A stretch of DNA of 7,965 bases from Elusimicrobiota bacterium (GCA_016196785.1 JACPXA010000039.1:1-7965); one strand, 5' to 3'; positions 1 through 5,865 are shown, counted from the stretch's first letter. Notes: generated by a model not told the origin, from the sequence alone. Numbers and translations are program-made.

Positions 1-1
1 A

Positions 2-802
2 ACCGGGTCGGTTCGAGGATTCCCCATTGGATCGCGACCGGCTTTTTCTATCCTCCATGGACCCCGGGGGTTTAGTCGCTTCCGGAACATTGCCAATTTT
101 GATGATATGGCGGATTGGGACGATGCTCGGTTAGAAGCCTACATACGAAACGGAATGGCCGGAGTCGTGCCGCGCCCGGAAATCACAGGCAATGATTTGC
201 GCGCCCTCAAATATTGGGTTCGCCGCTTATCACTGAAGGGAAATCGAAGCCCGATCGATCCCGGTCCGGAAGATTCGGATGATCAAGCGCCGGTCATCAG
301 CCAAGTCTCGACGAACCGGGTGAACCCCACCGCCCTCCGAGTGAATTGGCGCACCCAGAAGCCGACTTTAGGGATTGTGCATCACGGGGTTGATGCGGCA
401 CCGGAACGGTTCATGGATCGAGGAATTGTCTATACGAGATATCCGCGCTGGTCCGCTATGGAATCTGATTATTCTTTGGACCACTCGGTGGTGCTTCAAA
501 ATCTCCCGCCGAATAAACCCACCCATTTTGCCATCCGCGCGAAGGACCGTGCGGGGAATCAAACCGTCACCGCCGATACCCTCGTCAATCCGGACGGCAC
601 TTCCTGCACGGGTCAGGATGGGGATTTGAATTGCGATGGTCTGACCAATGTGGTGGATCTGCAGATCTGTGTGAATGTCGCGACCAATGTGGACCGCGAT
701 CCGGATCACCGGCGGCGAGCCGAGCGATGGCGGCAGGAGAGTGGTCGCACCACCCTCTCAGAGGCCTGTGACGAGTTGGCTAGAAGAATAGTAAGGAGTT
801 GA
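2..802 (+). CDS. Partial secreted protein: possible cytochrome-c-like end, Fn3-like domain, dockerin-like C-terminus
   Basis: The reading frame is open from base 2 with no stop, so this is the 3' part (266 residues) of a gene that starts upstream; the internal ATG at 107 is probably not the true start. Numbering from base 2, residues about 41-76 contain N-G-M-A-G-V-V-P-R-P followed by an amphipathic helix (ITGNDLRALKYWVRRL). This resembles the last helix and methionine-ligand region of a c-type cytochrome, but any CXXCH motif would lie outside the window, so it is only a suggestion. Residues about 95-195 look like a fibronectin-III or purple-acid-phosphatase-type beta sandwich (APVISQV, HSVVLQNLPP, HFAIRAKDRAGN). 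Residues 202-266 form a dockerin-like module with one calcium loop, D-L-N-C-D-G-L-T-N-V-V-D, and four cysteines. The next gene ends in nearly the same module, and the 19-base gap suggests one operon. Secretion is inferred, because the N-terminus is not visible. Confidence 0.75.
   Translation, partial: TGSVRGFPIGSRPAFSILHGPRGFSRFRNIANFDDMADWDDARLEAYIRNGMAGVVPRPEITGNDLRALKYWVRRLSLKGNRSPIDPGPEDSDDQAPVISQVSTNRVNPTALRVNWRTQKPTLGIVHHGVDAAPERFMDRGIVYTRYPRWSAMESDYSLDHSVVLQNLPPNKPTHFAIRAKDRAGNQTVTADTLVNPDGTSCTGQDGDLNCDGLTNVVDLQICVNVATNVDRDPDHRRRAERWRQESGRTTLSEACDELARRIVRS
716..740 (+). repeat. 25-bp direct repeat, copy 1 (dockerin-like tail)
   Basis: This 25-base stretch is identical to 4077-4101. 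Both copies encode the R-A-E-R-W-R-Q-E part of the C-terminal module in the two neighbouring genes. The identity at DNA level suggests duplication or gene conversion between the tails, or strong constraint. Confidence 0.8.
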
Positions 803-807
803 TAAAT

Positions 808-821
808 AAAGGAGTTTCTCC
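808..821 (+). promoter_or_regulatory. Ribosome binding site within a small hairpin, before the 822 start
   Basis: AAAGGAG at 808-814 lies 7 bases before the ATG at 822 and supports that start. Its GGAG (811-814) can pair with CTCC (818-821) across a TTT loop, so the site could be partly masked. The stem is only 4 bp, so any regulatory effect is speculative. A second AAGGAG at 793-798 sits inside the end of the upstream gene, too far from this ATG to serve it. Confidence 0.45.
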
Positions 822-3800
822 ATGTCTCGAGAGCGACAACCGCTTTGCTGGGTAGGGCTCCTCCTCGCAAGCCTGGGGACAACCGTGTGGGCGAGCGATC
901 CCCGATTAACGATGGTGGAACCTGGGTTCGTCGCGAGAACCCGCGAACCAGTGAGCGCGGGCCTTCCCTTCGGCCGGCGGGACAATGGCCCAAGCACCTC
1001 CGGGTCGTGTAGCCTGAGTGGTTTTTCGGGCCATTGCACGCCAATCGCCTGGTGGGGCACGCCGGACGGCTCACGCGGACCGGTGAAATGGGTCAGGCTG
1101 GACACGCAGGTCAGCGTCGGTCGGGGACAGCGGGCCTCGGGTAGCGACAACCCCTCCGAGCGGGTGAGGGCCTCCTGTGATGAGACCCGCTGTACCGTGA
1201 CCACGGGGGTCCTGAAATTCACCCTGAACCGCAACGCCTTCGCCCTCTTTGAACAGGTCTGGCTCGACCCCAACGACCGTTACCCGGATAGTACGCTGCT
1301 GGTGGACTCCCGCACGCGGTTGGACGACGGGGTCGTTCTGCACAGTCGGCCCTTCAGCCAGTTGGGCATCGCCGACAACGTCCCCCATTATTCCTCCACC
1401 GCCGACTCGGTCAAGAGTATGGGCATCGAAGACGCCAACCCCTTGCGGGTCTGTATCCGCATCGAGGGGACGCACAAACCCCGGGGGGAGGGCGGCGATC
1501 CCAGCGGACTCTACGACTACGTGATGCGGATCTATGCCTTTGCGAACTCTCCTTATGTGAAAATCACCTACAGTCTCAAAGCGGCCAGGAACGGCATCGC
1601 GGAAGGCCCGTACCAGAGCGACCCTCGACCCAAGTCGTGGCCCGTCCGGTCGCTGGTCTTCCGCACGACCCTCAATCTAGGATCGAACTCAACCGCCTCC
1701 TTCGGTACAAATCCCCTTGATCCCTCCGGCTCCTTCCAGCGCAGCATGACGGCTGGCATGAAACTGACCCTCTACCAATCCGACTACCGCCGCTATGAGA
1801 TCCGGCAGGACGCCGGCGTCCTCCAGCGAGAGAGCGACAGTTGGGCGGGCAATTGGGCGGATCTCTCAGGGCCGCGCCCAACGGGGGGGGGAATGTGGGG
1901 GGTGACCATAGCCGCTGAGCATGCGGCCCAACAGTACCCCAGAAGTTTCAGCATGCAAGATGGGGCGCTCATCAACGCGCTGTGGGCGCCGGAATATAGC
2001 GATCAACCGTACTGGCTGGAGCTCTTCACCAGAAAGACGTGGTACCTGGTGTACTATTTCCATACCGGCAGCGCCTCAGAGGCCAACGCGGGCATTGCCC
2101 AAGCGGCGGCCATGATGGATAAGCCGTTGGTCGGGGTGCCCGACCTCGATGCCCTGATTGCGACCAAAGCCTGGGAGGGACCCTATATCGCCCCCTTGAG
2201 ATTGGGGGAAAGTCTGTTGGATGCGCCCGGCTACCGACCCTCGTGGAACGTCAATCGCTGTGTGCTCAGTGACGATGGCAGAGAGTACCATGGGGTGTGT
2301 CGGAGAAACACGGGGTGGCTGAATTGGGGTCGGAATGTAAGCGATGATGCCGATGGATACTCCTCAGGGGGAGAGCATTGGAACGCGGCCAGCCCCTTCT
2401 TAGCGTTCGTCAGGTCCCAGGACTACGATTGGTCGGCCCATTATGTCCGCTTTGAAGCCACGTTGGCCTCATCCCATTGGATCAGCGATCAAATCAACGC
2501 CTGGCCCGAACCAGACACTGGACCGCAGGAAGAGTACCGAGGGTATTGGATGGATCATCCCGCGGATGACGCAAATCGGGTCATGTTCCGTTCCCCCGGG
2601 GGCAGCACGCTGTACGGGGAGGCCTACCGGAACTTCATTCTCACAGGGACCCTTTCACGGGTCGGGCGGGTTGTGGTGTTCCCGGGGTATTCTGCCAGGG
2701 GTGCGACACTTTTCAGTCTCCATCAAGTGTTATCCCATCATCGGTTTCCACAAATCAGCGAAGCCTATTACCTGACGGGGGATCCCCTCTTTAAGGAGAC
2801 GCTCCACATGTGGGGTGAGTACGCCAAAGGGTTTATGGACGATGCCCCCTACCCTGCGGACCGCCACTGGGGTCATGGGATGTTCCTGGAGGCACAGGCG
2901 TATGAAGTGAACCCTGACCCCTCGTATCCCAGGTATCTCAAGGCACAGTTGGACTGGGTCATGAACCGGTCCGGGCGCCTCAACATGCAGGAAGGATGGC
3001 TGAAGGATACCGCGGACGGCTTTCCGGGGAGCGATCAACGCACGCAGTTCGGCAGACCGGGGTATGAAGCGATCCCGTTTATGGAAGGGATCACCATGAG
3101 TAGGCTCTATCGGGTGGTGGAGGATTTCCAAATCGAACGGGCGCGGGATTTGATGTATGGGTTAGGCCTCTGGGTGTCTCGAGAACTGGGTCCCCCGTGC
3201 TATCGCACCGAAAGCCGGCCGCCCTATACCGGAACCGGGTACTCCTCTGAATGGGGCAGATACCTACCACGCGATGCCTGCGGCAGCCCCTATGAATTGG
3301 AACAGATCCCCGAAGGCCAGGTGTACAACCACAACGCCTTCCCTGGCACCGAATGGTTAACCCCGTTTGTCTACGATCTCACCGGCCGGCAGGAGTTCTA
3401 CGACCATGGGAAATTTGTCTGGGATCGCCATTGGTCCGGAATTCCGACCAATCTATTTGGCGGCGGTGGGCTCATCACGGCCGGCAGCCCGGCCGATCAT
3501 CCGTTTCTGCAGCCGTTCCTCTACATCCAACGGGTTCGCCGAAATGAAAACACCGATGGGGCGCCGCAGGCCGATGTTACGCCACCGACGACCATCAGCG
3601 ATCTCCGGCTCACCCCGGTGGGACCCGACCGCATCCGCTTAACCTGGACCGCCCCTCGAGACGACGGCTCCGGAATGGACCGTTACGATGTCCGGTTCTC
3701 CACACTCACCTTGGTGGAATATGCCGATTGGCGACGATTACCCCCGGCGCAGGTTCGGACCTTACGTCCCTTCTGGGCGGCGGAGCCGCTCCCCCCGTCC

Positions 3801-4166
3801 GTTTCAATTCCCAGGCCGGGCGGTTCACGGCAAGAAATCACGGTGCCTTTGCGGGCGTTGCCGCCAGCCCCTCGGTTCACCTTCGCCATCAAGACCTGGG
3901 ATGCCGCCAACAACCTGTCGGATATCTCGAACGTGGTCGAATGGGTGGGGGACCCTTCAGCGCTCTGTACCGGGGAGGACGGCGATCTGAACTGTGACCA
4001 TAACACCAACGTGCTTGATCTGCAAATCTGCGCCAATGTGGCCGCGGGAACGGATCTCGACCCCAACCATCTCCGACGAGCCGAGCGATGGCGGCAGGAG
4101 ACCGGACGGCCGACCTTAGCGGAAGCCTGTCAGGATCTGGCAAGGAACATCCTGCGTCAACCCTGA
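822..4166 (+). CDS. Secreted exo-rhamnogalacturonan lyase-like (PcRGLX/YetA-type) protein with Fn3 and dockerin-like C-terminal domains
   Basis: 1114 residues. Residues 1-24 are a signal peptide (basic start, hydrophobic core 8-22, likely cut after V-W-A). The mature N-terminus (about 30-240, with GLPFG and PVKWVRLDTQ) resembles the RIFT-barrel domain of PcRGLX/YetA-like exo-rhamnogalacturonan lyases. A beta-rich central part (about 240-470) includes WYLVYYFHTG. A large helical part (about 565-910; YYLTGDPLFKETLHMWGEYA, GHGMFLEAQAY, FMEGITMSRLYRVVEDF) looks like the alpha/alpha toroid of this family. An Fn3-like domain follows (about 918-1043), then a tail from C1049 with one dockerin-type loop, D-L-N-C-D-H-N-T-N-V-L-D. 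The likely role is degradation or binding of a pectin-like or other acidic polysaccharide outside the cell. The family match is from recall of sequence character and I cannot name catalytic residues. Codons 354-357 contain a run of nine G. A Shine-Dalgarno site at 808-814 fixes the start. Confidence 0.7.
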   Translation: MSRERQPLCWVGLLLASLGTTVWASDPRLTMVEPGFVARTREPVSAGLPFGRRDNGPSTSGSCSLSGFSGHCTPIAWWGTPDGSRGPVKWVRLDTQVSVGRGQRASGSDNPSERVRASCDETRCTVTTGVLKFTLNRNAFALFEQVWLDPNDRYPDSTLLVDSRTRLDDGVVLHSRPFSQLGIADNVPHYSSTADSVKSMGIEDANPLRVCIRIEGTHKPRGEGGDPSGLYDYVMRIYAFANSPYVKITYSLKAARNGIAEGPYQSDPRPKSWPVRSLVFRTTLNLGSNSTASFGTNPLDPSGSFQRSMTAGMKLTLYQSDYRRYEIRQDAGVLQRESDSWAGNWADLSGPRPTGGGMWGVTIAAEHAAQQYPRSFSMQDGALINALWAPEYSDQPYWLELFTRKTWYLVYYFHTGSASEANAGIAQAAAMMDKPLVGVPDLDALIATKAWEGPYIAPLRLGESLLDAPGYRPSWNVNRCVLSDDGREYHGVCRRNTGWLNWGRNVSDDADGYSSGGEHWNAASPFLAFVRSQDYDWSAHYVRFEATLASSHWISDQINAWPEPDTGPQEEYRGYWMDHPADDANRVMFRSPGGSTLYGEAYRNFILTGTLSRVGRVVVFPGYSARGATLFSLHQVLSHHRFPQISEAYYLTGDPLFKETLHMWGEYAKGFMDDAPYPADRHWGHGMFLEAQAYEVNPDPSYPRYLKAQLDWVMNRSGRLNMQEGWLKDTADGFPGSDQRTQFGRPGYEAIPFMEGITMSRLYRVVEDFQIERARDLMYGLGLWVSRELGPPCYRTESRPPYTGTGYSSEWGRYLPRDACGSPYELEQIPEGQVYNHNAFPGTEWLTPFVYDLTGRQEFYDHGKFVWDRHWSGIPTNLFGGGGLITAGSPADHPFLQPFLYIQRVRRNENTDGAPQADVTPPTTISDLRLTPVGPDRIRLTWTAPRDDGSGMDRYDVRFSTLTLVEYADWRRLPPAQVRTLRPFWAAEPLPPSVSIPRPGGSRQEITVPLRALPPAPRFTFAIKTWDAANNLSDISNVVEWVGDPSALCTGEDGDLNCDHNTNVLDLQICANVAAGTDLDPNHLRRAERWRQETGRPTLAEACQDLARNILRQP
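4077..4101 (+). repeat. 25-bp direct repeat, copy 2 (dockerin-like tail)
   Basis: Identical to 716-740. It lies in the C-terminal module of the 1114-residue protein, in the same reading-frame context as the upstream copy. Confidence 0.8.
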
Positions 4167-4207
4167 TCTACTCATCCTCAACCCCAACCGAGTTTACTTT
4201 CGCGTCA

Positions 4208-4236
4208 TTGAAATATCAAAGTTTGGGTGGTAAAAT
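4208..4236 (+). promoter_or_regulatory. Sigma70-type promoter at the left edge of the nested repeat
   Basis: TTGAAA (4208-4213), a 17-bp spacer and TAAAAT (4231-4236) match the sigma70 consensus at 5 of 6 positions in each box. Transcription would start near 4243, at the left end of the inverted-repeat element, and run through it towards hicB. The leader to hicB would be about 290 bases. It lies in non-coding sequence, which raises its plausibility. Activity is inferred. Confidence 0.5.
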
Positions 4237-4463
4237 GAGACTGGCGAAAAACTGTTTTTGGGCCGTCATTCCCGCGCAAGTCCTTCGACAAGCTCAGTGC
4301 CTCGACTCCGCTCGGCATGGTGAGCCTGTCGAACCAGATGGTGAGCTTAGCCTGCCCTGAGCGAAGTCGAAGGGTCGAACCACGGGAATCCAGCCCTCGT
4401 CGAGCACCCTGGGTCCCCGCCTCCGCGGGGACGACGGCTATGCGGGTTTTTCGCCACTCTCAT
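4235..4463. repeat. Nested inverted-repeat (MITE-like) element of about 229 bp
   Basis: The outer ends are inverted repeats: ATGAGACTGGCGAAAAAC (4235-4252) against GTTTTTCGCCACTCTCAT (4446-4463), 17 of 18 paired. After a 7-9 base unmatched stretch the pairing resumes: GCCGTCATTCCCGCG (4262-4276) matches the reverse complement of 4425-4439 with two differences. A perfect GC-rich hairpin, GTCCCCGC-CTCC-GCGGGGAC, sits at 4413-4432. No reading frame inside is credible. The layout fits a short non-autonomous mobile element, or one intergenic palindromic repeat that inserted into another. No flanking direct repeat was found. A transcript across it would fold into a long hairpin and might end the upstream operon, but the T-run at 4447-4451 is too far from the stem for a standard terminator. 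Confidence 0.65.
4282..4373. repeat. Inner inverted repeat (CTTCGACAAGCTCAG type)
   Basis: CCTTCGACAAGCTCAG (4282-4297) pairs with CTGAGCGAAGTCGAAGG (4357-4373), and ATGGTGAGC occurs twice inside (4317-4325 and 4338-4346). From general knowledge, motifs of this type recur in intergenic repeats of many environmental bacterial genomes. It sits between the arms of the larger element, so it looks like an independent repeat nested in it. Confidence 0.6.
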
Positions 4464-4477
4464 GTTAATTCGTCTAC

Positions 4478-4506
4478 TTGCTTTTATTCTGAATTCCTTC
4501 TAAACT
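4478..4506 (+). promoter_or_regulatory. Weak candidate promoter just upstream of hicB
   Basis: TTGCTT (4478-4483), 17 bp, then TAAACT (4501-4506), matching 3 of 6 and 4 of 6 consensus positions. It would start transcription near 4513, just before the hicB ribosome binding site. It is the only spaced pair I see between the repeat element and hicB. The weak match keeps this tentative; the stronger promoter at 4208-4236 is the alternative. Confidence 0.3.
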
Positions 4507-4530
4507 AGTAAAAAAAGGAGGTTCTCTAAA

Positions 4531-4770
4531 GTGCAAAGGCGACTCTACAAGTTTACTGTTGTGTTTGAGAGAGCTGAAGAAGGGGGGTATATCGTTCGTG
4601 TGCCTGCACTCCCTGGTTGTATGACCCAGGGGGAAACCTTTGAGGAAGCGGAACGCATGGCGAAAGACGCTATCAAAGCCTACTGCGCTAGCCTGAAAAA
4701 GCACAAAGAACCCATCCCCAAAGAGGCCCAAGAGATCATTGAATCCATTAGTGTCCCAATCGCCGCTTAA
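4531..4770 (+). CDS. hicB: HicB-family antitoxin (short form)
   Basis: 79 residues from a GTG start at 4531, placed by a strong AGGAGG at 4516-4521, 9 bases upstream. The sequence follows the HicB fold: Y6-K-F-T-V-V-F-E, then G18-G-Y-I-V-R-V-P-A-L-P-G-C (18-30), then the G-E-T-F-E-E-A helix start (34-40). HicB binds and neutralises the HicA RNase. Many HicB proteins also carry a C-terminal HTH or ribbon-helix-helix that represses the operon. Here only about 15 residues follow the core, so no DNA-binding domain is present, and how the operon is autoregulated is unclear. The antitoxin gene comes first and shares one base with hicA (TAATG). Base composition is visibly lower in GC than the flanking genes, consistent with transfer. 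Confidence 0.88.
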   Translation: MQRRLYKFTVVFERAEEGGYIVRVPALPGCMTQGETFEEAERMAKDAIKAYCASLKKHKEPIPKEAQEIIESISVPIAA

Positions 4771-4994
4771 TGTCCCTTCGACTGGGTAATCTGCGCCCCA
4801 AAGAAGTCATCCGTAAACTCAAGAGAGCTGACTTTTACGTAGACCACACGACCGGAAGTCATGTCGTGCTGGTCAATCCCAGAAAGAACATCCGAGTAGT
4901 AGTCCCCTATCATGCCAGGGAGCTCAAGCGGGGATTGCTCTTTGGCATCATCAAACAAGCTGGTCTCACCATTGAAGAATTCCACAATCTTTAA
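4770..4994 (+). CDS. hicA: HicA-family toxin (mRNA interferase)
   Basis: 74 residues, the usual size for HicA, which has a double-stranded-RNA-binding-like fold and cuts mRNA in the cytoplasm. Residues 10-22 form the first helix (P-K-E-V-I-R-K-L-K-R-A-D-F). G29-S30-H31 carries the conserved catalytic histidine, followed by the strand V-V-L-V-N-P. The segment V-P-Y-H-A-R-E-L-K-R-G-L-L (45-57) and the last helix I-I-K-Q-A-G-L-T are typical. The ATG at 4770 overlaps the hicB stop by one base, so translation is probably coupled and the antitoxin is made first. No key residue seems to be missing, so the toxin looks intact. Confidence 0.9.
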   Translation: MSLRLGNLRPKEVIRKLKRADFYVDHTTGSHVVLVNPRKNIRVVVPYHARELKRGLLFGIIKQAGLTIEEFHNL

Positions 4995-5067
4995 TTCGTC
5001 TCTATTAAGGTCGTGATGGCTGAAGATCTCGTCGATCAAACCTACAAGCACTACCGTAGCATAGGAC

Positions 5068-5097
5068 TTGACCAAATGGGTACAATTTGGTCACAAT
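5068..5097 (+). promoter_or_regulatory. Candidate tRNA promoter overlapping a 25-bp palindrome
   Basis: TTGACC (5068-5073), 18 bp, then CACAAT (5092-5097), 5 of 6 and 4 of 6 consensus matches. Transcription would start near 5104, about 53 bases before the tRNA. The spacer and part of both boxes are covered by the palindrome at 5069-5093, so a protein bound there could block this promoter. Confidence 0.35.
5069..5093. promoter_or_regulatory. 25-bp palindrome, operator-like
   Basis: TGACCAAAT (5069-5077) and ATTTGGTCA (5085-5093) are perfect 9-bp inverted repeats separated by 7 bases. The symmetry, A/T-rich inner half and non-coding position between hicA and the tRNA are typical of a site for a dimeric repressor. 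A 9-bp RNA stem is an alternative. The binding protein is unknown. Confidence 0.5.
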
Positions 5098-5156
5098 CCG
5101 ATGGTCTTGCTAAAGAGGAAAAGCTAAACGAAACAGATTTACAAATCAACTTGAAC

Positions 5157-5230
5157 GCCGCGGTAGCTCAGTTGGCCAGAGCAGCGGTTTCGTAAACCGC
5201 AGGTCGTGGGTTCGACTCCCACCCCCGGCT
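5157..5230 (+). tRNA. tRNA-Thr (anticodon CGT)
   Basis: All arms can be drawn: acceptor GCCGCGG (5157-5163) with CCCCGGC (5223-5229), D-stem GCTC/GAGC (5166-5169, 5179-5182), anticodon stem GCGGT/ACCGC (5184-5188, 5196-5200) with loop TTCGTAA, and T-stem GTGGG/CCCAC (5206-5210, 5218-5222) with loop TTCGACT. Anticodon CGT (5191-5193) reads ACG, threonine, and the body closely resembles E. coli tRNA-Thr(CGU). The discriminator base is T5230 and no CCA is encoded; T-rich sequence follows. The acceptor stem has one C-C mismatch (5161 with 5227). Confidence 0.93.
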
Positions 5231-5243
5231 TTTTGCATCTTAG

Positions 5244-5378
5244 TCCAGGTCCATCCAGCCGTTGGGACGTTTCAGGTACTGGTTGGCGTACCGGTGGACC
5301 TCCCCCACTCCCGATGGGGCGGCCCGCTGGGCCACCGACCGGGAGCACCCCGTGGACCGCTTCTGTCGGGAGCAATGA
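5244..5378 (+). pseudogene. Possible gene remnant or structured element after the tRNA
   Basis: From 5244 to the TGA at 5376-5378 one frame encodes about 44 residues rich in W, R and D (for example R-F-R-Y-W-L-A-Y-R-W, then R-E-H-P-V-D-R-F-C). Third positions are GC-rich, but there is no start codon and a stop precedes it at 5241. It could be the end of a decayed gene. The same stretch also folds well: AGGTCCA/TGGACCT (5247-5253, 5295-5301) around GGTAC/GTACC, and CTCCCG/CGGGAG (5308-5313, 5340-5345) around GGCCC/GGGCC. CGGGAGCA occurs twice (5340-5347, 5367-5374). I do not recognise a family. Confidence 0.25.
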
Positions 5379-5430
5379 GTTAGGTAACTTTAACGGTATT
5401 CTTTAGTATAACAATAGACACTGAGGGTAG

Positions 5431-5446
5431 GCGTGTCCGCACACGC
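5431..5446 (+). promoter_or_regulatory. Leader hairpin upstream of the CTD-like/PorV-like operon
   Basis: GCGTGT-CCGC-ACACGC is a perfect 6-bp stem with a 4-base loop, ending 26 bases before the GGAGG at 5473-5477. A possible -10 box, TATAAC, lies at 5407-5412 without a good -35, so the hairpin would fall at the start of the transcript. A 5' stabilising or regulatory role is speculative. Confidence 0.3.
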
Positions 5447-5484
5447 ATCTCCGATGAATCACTGAACTGTCTGGAGGACATCCG

Positions 5485-5865
5485 ATGACCTCATGGCGTG
5501 GATTGTCGCTGGTCGGTGCATGTCTGTGCGTTCTCCTGGTTCCTGGCTCCCTGATTGCAGAAGAAGCGAGCCGCAACACCCGAACCGTCTCCACAATTTT
5601 TGCTTTCCCCGTCCCCTTCCAACCGGCTCGGGACCCTAGACATCGGACCATCACCTTTGCGAATGTCCCTCGGAATTCGACAATCCAGATCTTTACTGTC
5701 GCTGGAGACCTCGTGCGAAAGTTAGGGAGCGTTGATCCCGCCACGGACCAGATCGTGTGGGACGTGACCGATAACGCAGGAATGCCGGTGGCCAGCGATG
5801 TGTATCTCTATGTGGCGGAGGAGGGTGGTCGGCGTAAAACCGGCAAACTGATCATCCTCAGATGA
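5485..5865 (+). CDS. Secreted stand-alone FlgD-Ig / T9SS C-terminal-domain-like protein
   Basis: 126 residues. The start is set by GGAGG at 5473-5477, 7 bases before the ATG. Residues 1-25 are a signal peptide (hydrophobic 7-19, likely cut after S-L-I-A). The rest is almost entirely one beta-sandwich module: F-P-V-P-F-Q-P (41-47), T-I-T-F-A-N-V-P, then I-Q-I-F-T-V-A-G-D-L-V-R-K-L, I-V-W-D-V-T-D-N-A-G and P-V-A-S-D-V-Y-L-Y, ending K-T-G-K-L-I-I-L-R. This is the pattern of FlgD-like Ig domains and type A T9SS sorting domains (usual form YPNPF...GELVRTL...WDG.N..G..VASGVY.Y). Such a module normally ends a much larger secreted protein; here it stands alone, and the usual Asn of YPNPF is Val. It overlaps the PorV-like gene by ATGA, so the two products probably work together. 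Recognition is by pattern. Confidence 0.75.
   Translation: MTSWRGLSLVGACLCVLLVPGSLIAEEASRNTRTVSTIFAFPVPFQPARDPRHRTITFANVPRNSTIQIFTVAGDLVRKLGSVDPATDQIVWDVTDNAGMPVASDVYLYVAEEGGRRKTGKLIILR

Noticed and set aside
706..1475. Three overlapping minus-strand frames of 122-171 residues
   Set aside because: They are shadows of the strong plus-strand genes, which have signal peptide and domain support.
4413..4451. Intrinsic terminator from the GC-rich hairpin and T-run
   Set aside because: The T-run (4447-4451) begins 14 bases after the stem, too far for a standard intrinsic terminator.
4088..4508. Plus-strand frames of 90 and 63 residues through the intergenic repeat
   Set aside because: They start inside another gene or inside the palindromic repeat and encode only repeat-derived sequence.
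5013..5195. Small plus-strand frame of 60 residues running into the tRNA
   Set aside because: Its last third is the tRNA body read as protein (the familiar AVAQLARA pattern), with no ribosome binding site and no family pattern.
5139..5375. Minus-strand frame of 78 residues containing a GVEPTTCGLRNRCS-like stretch
   Set aside because: This is the well-known artefact of translating the antisense of a tRNA gene.
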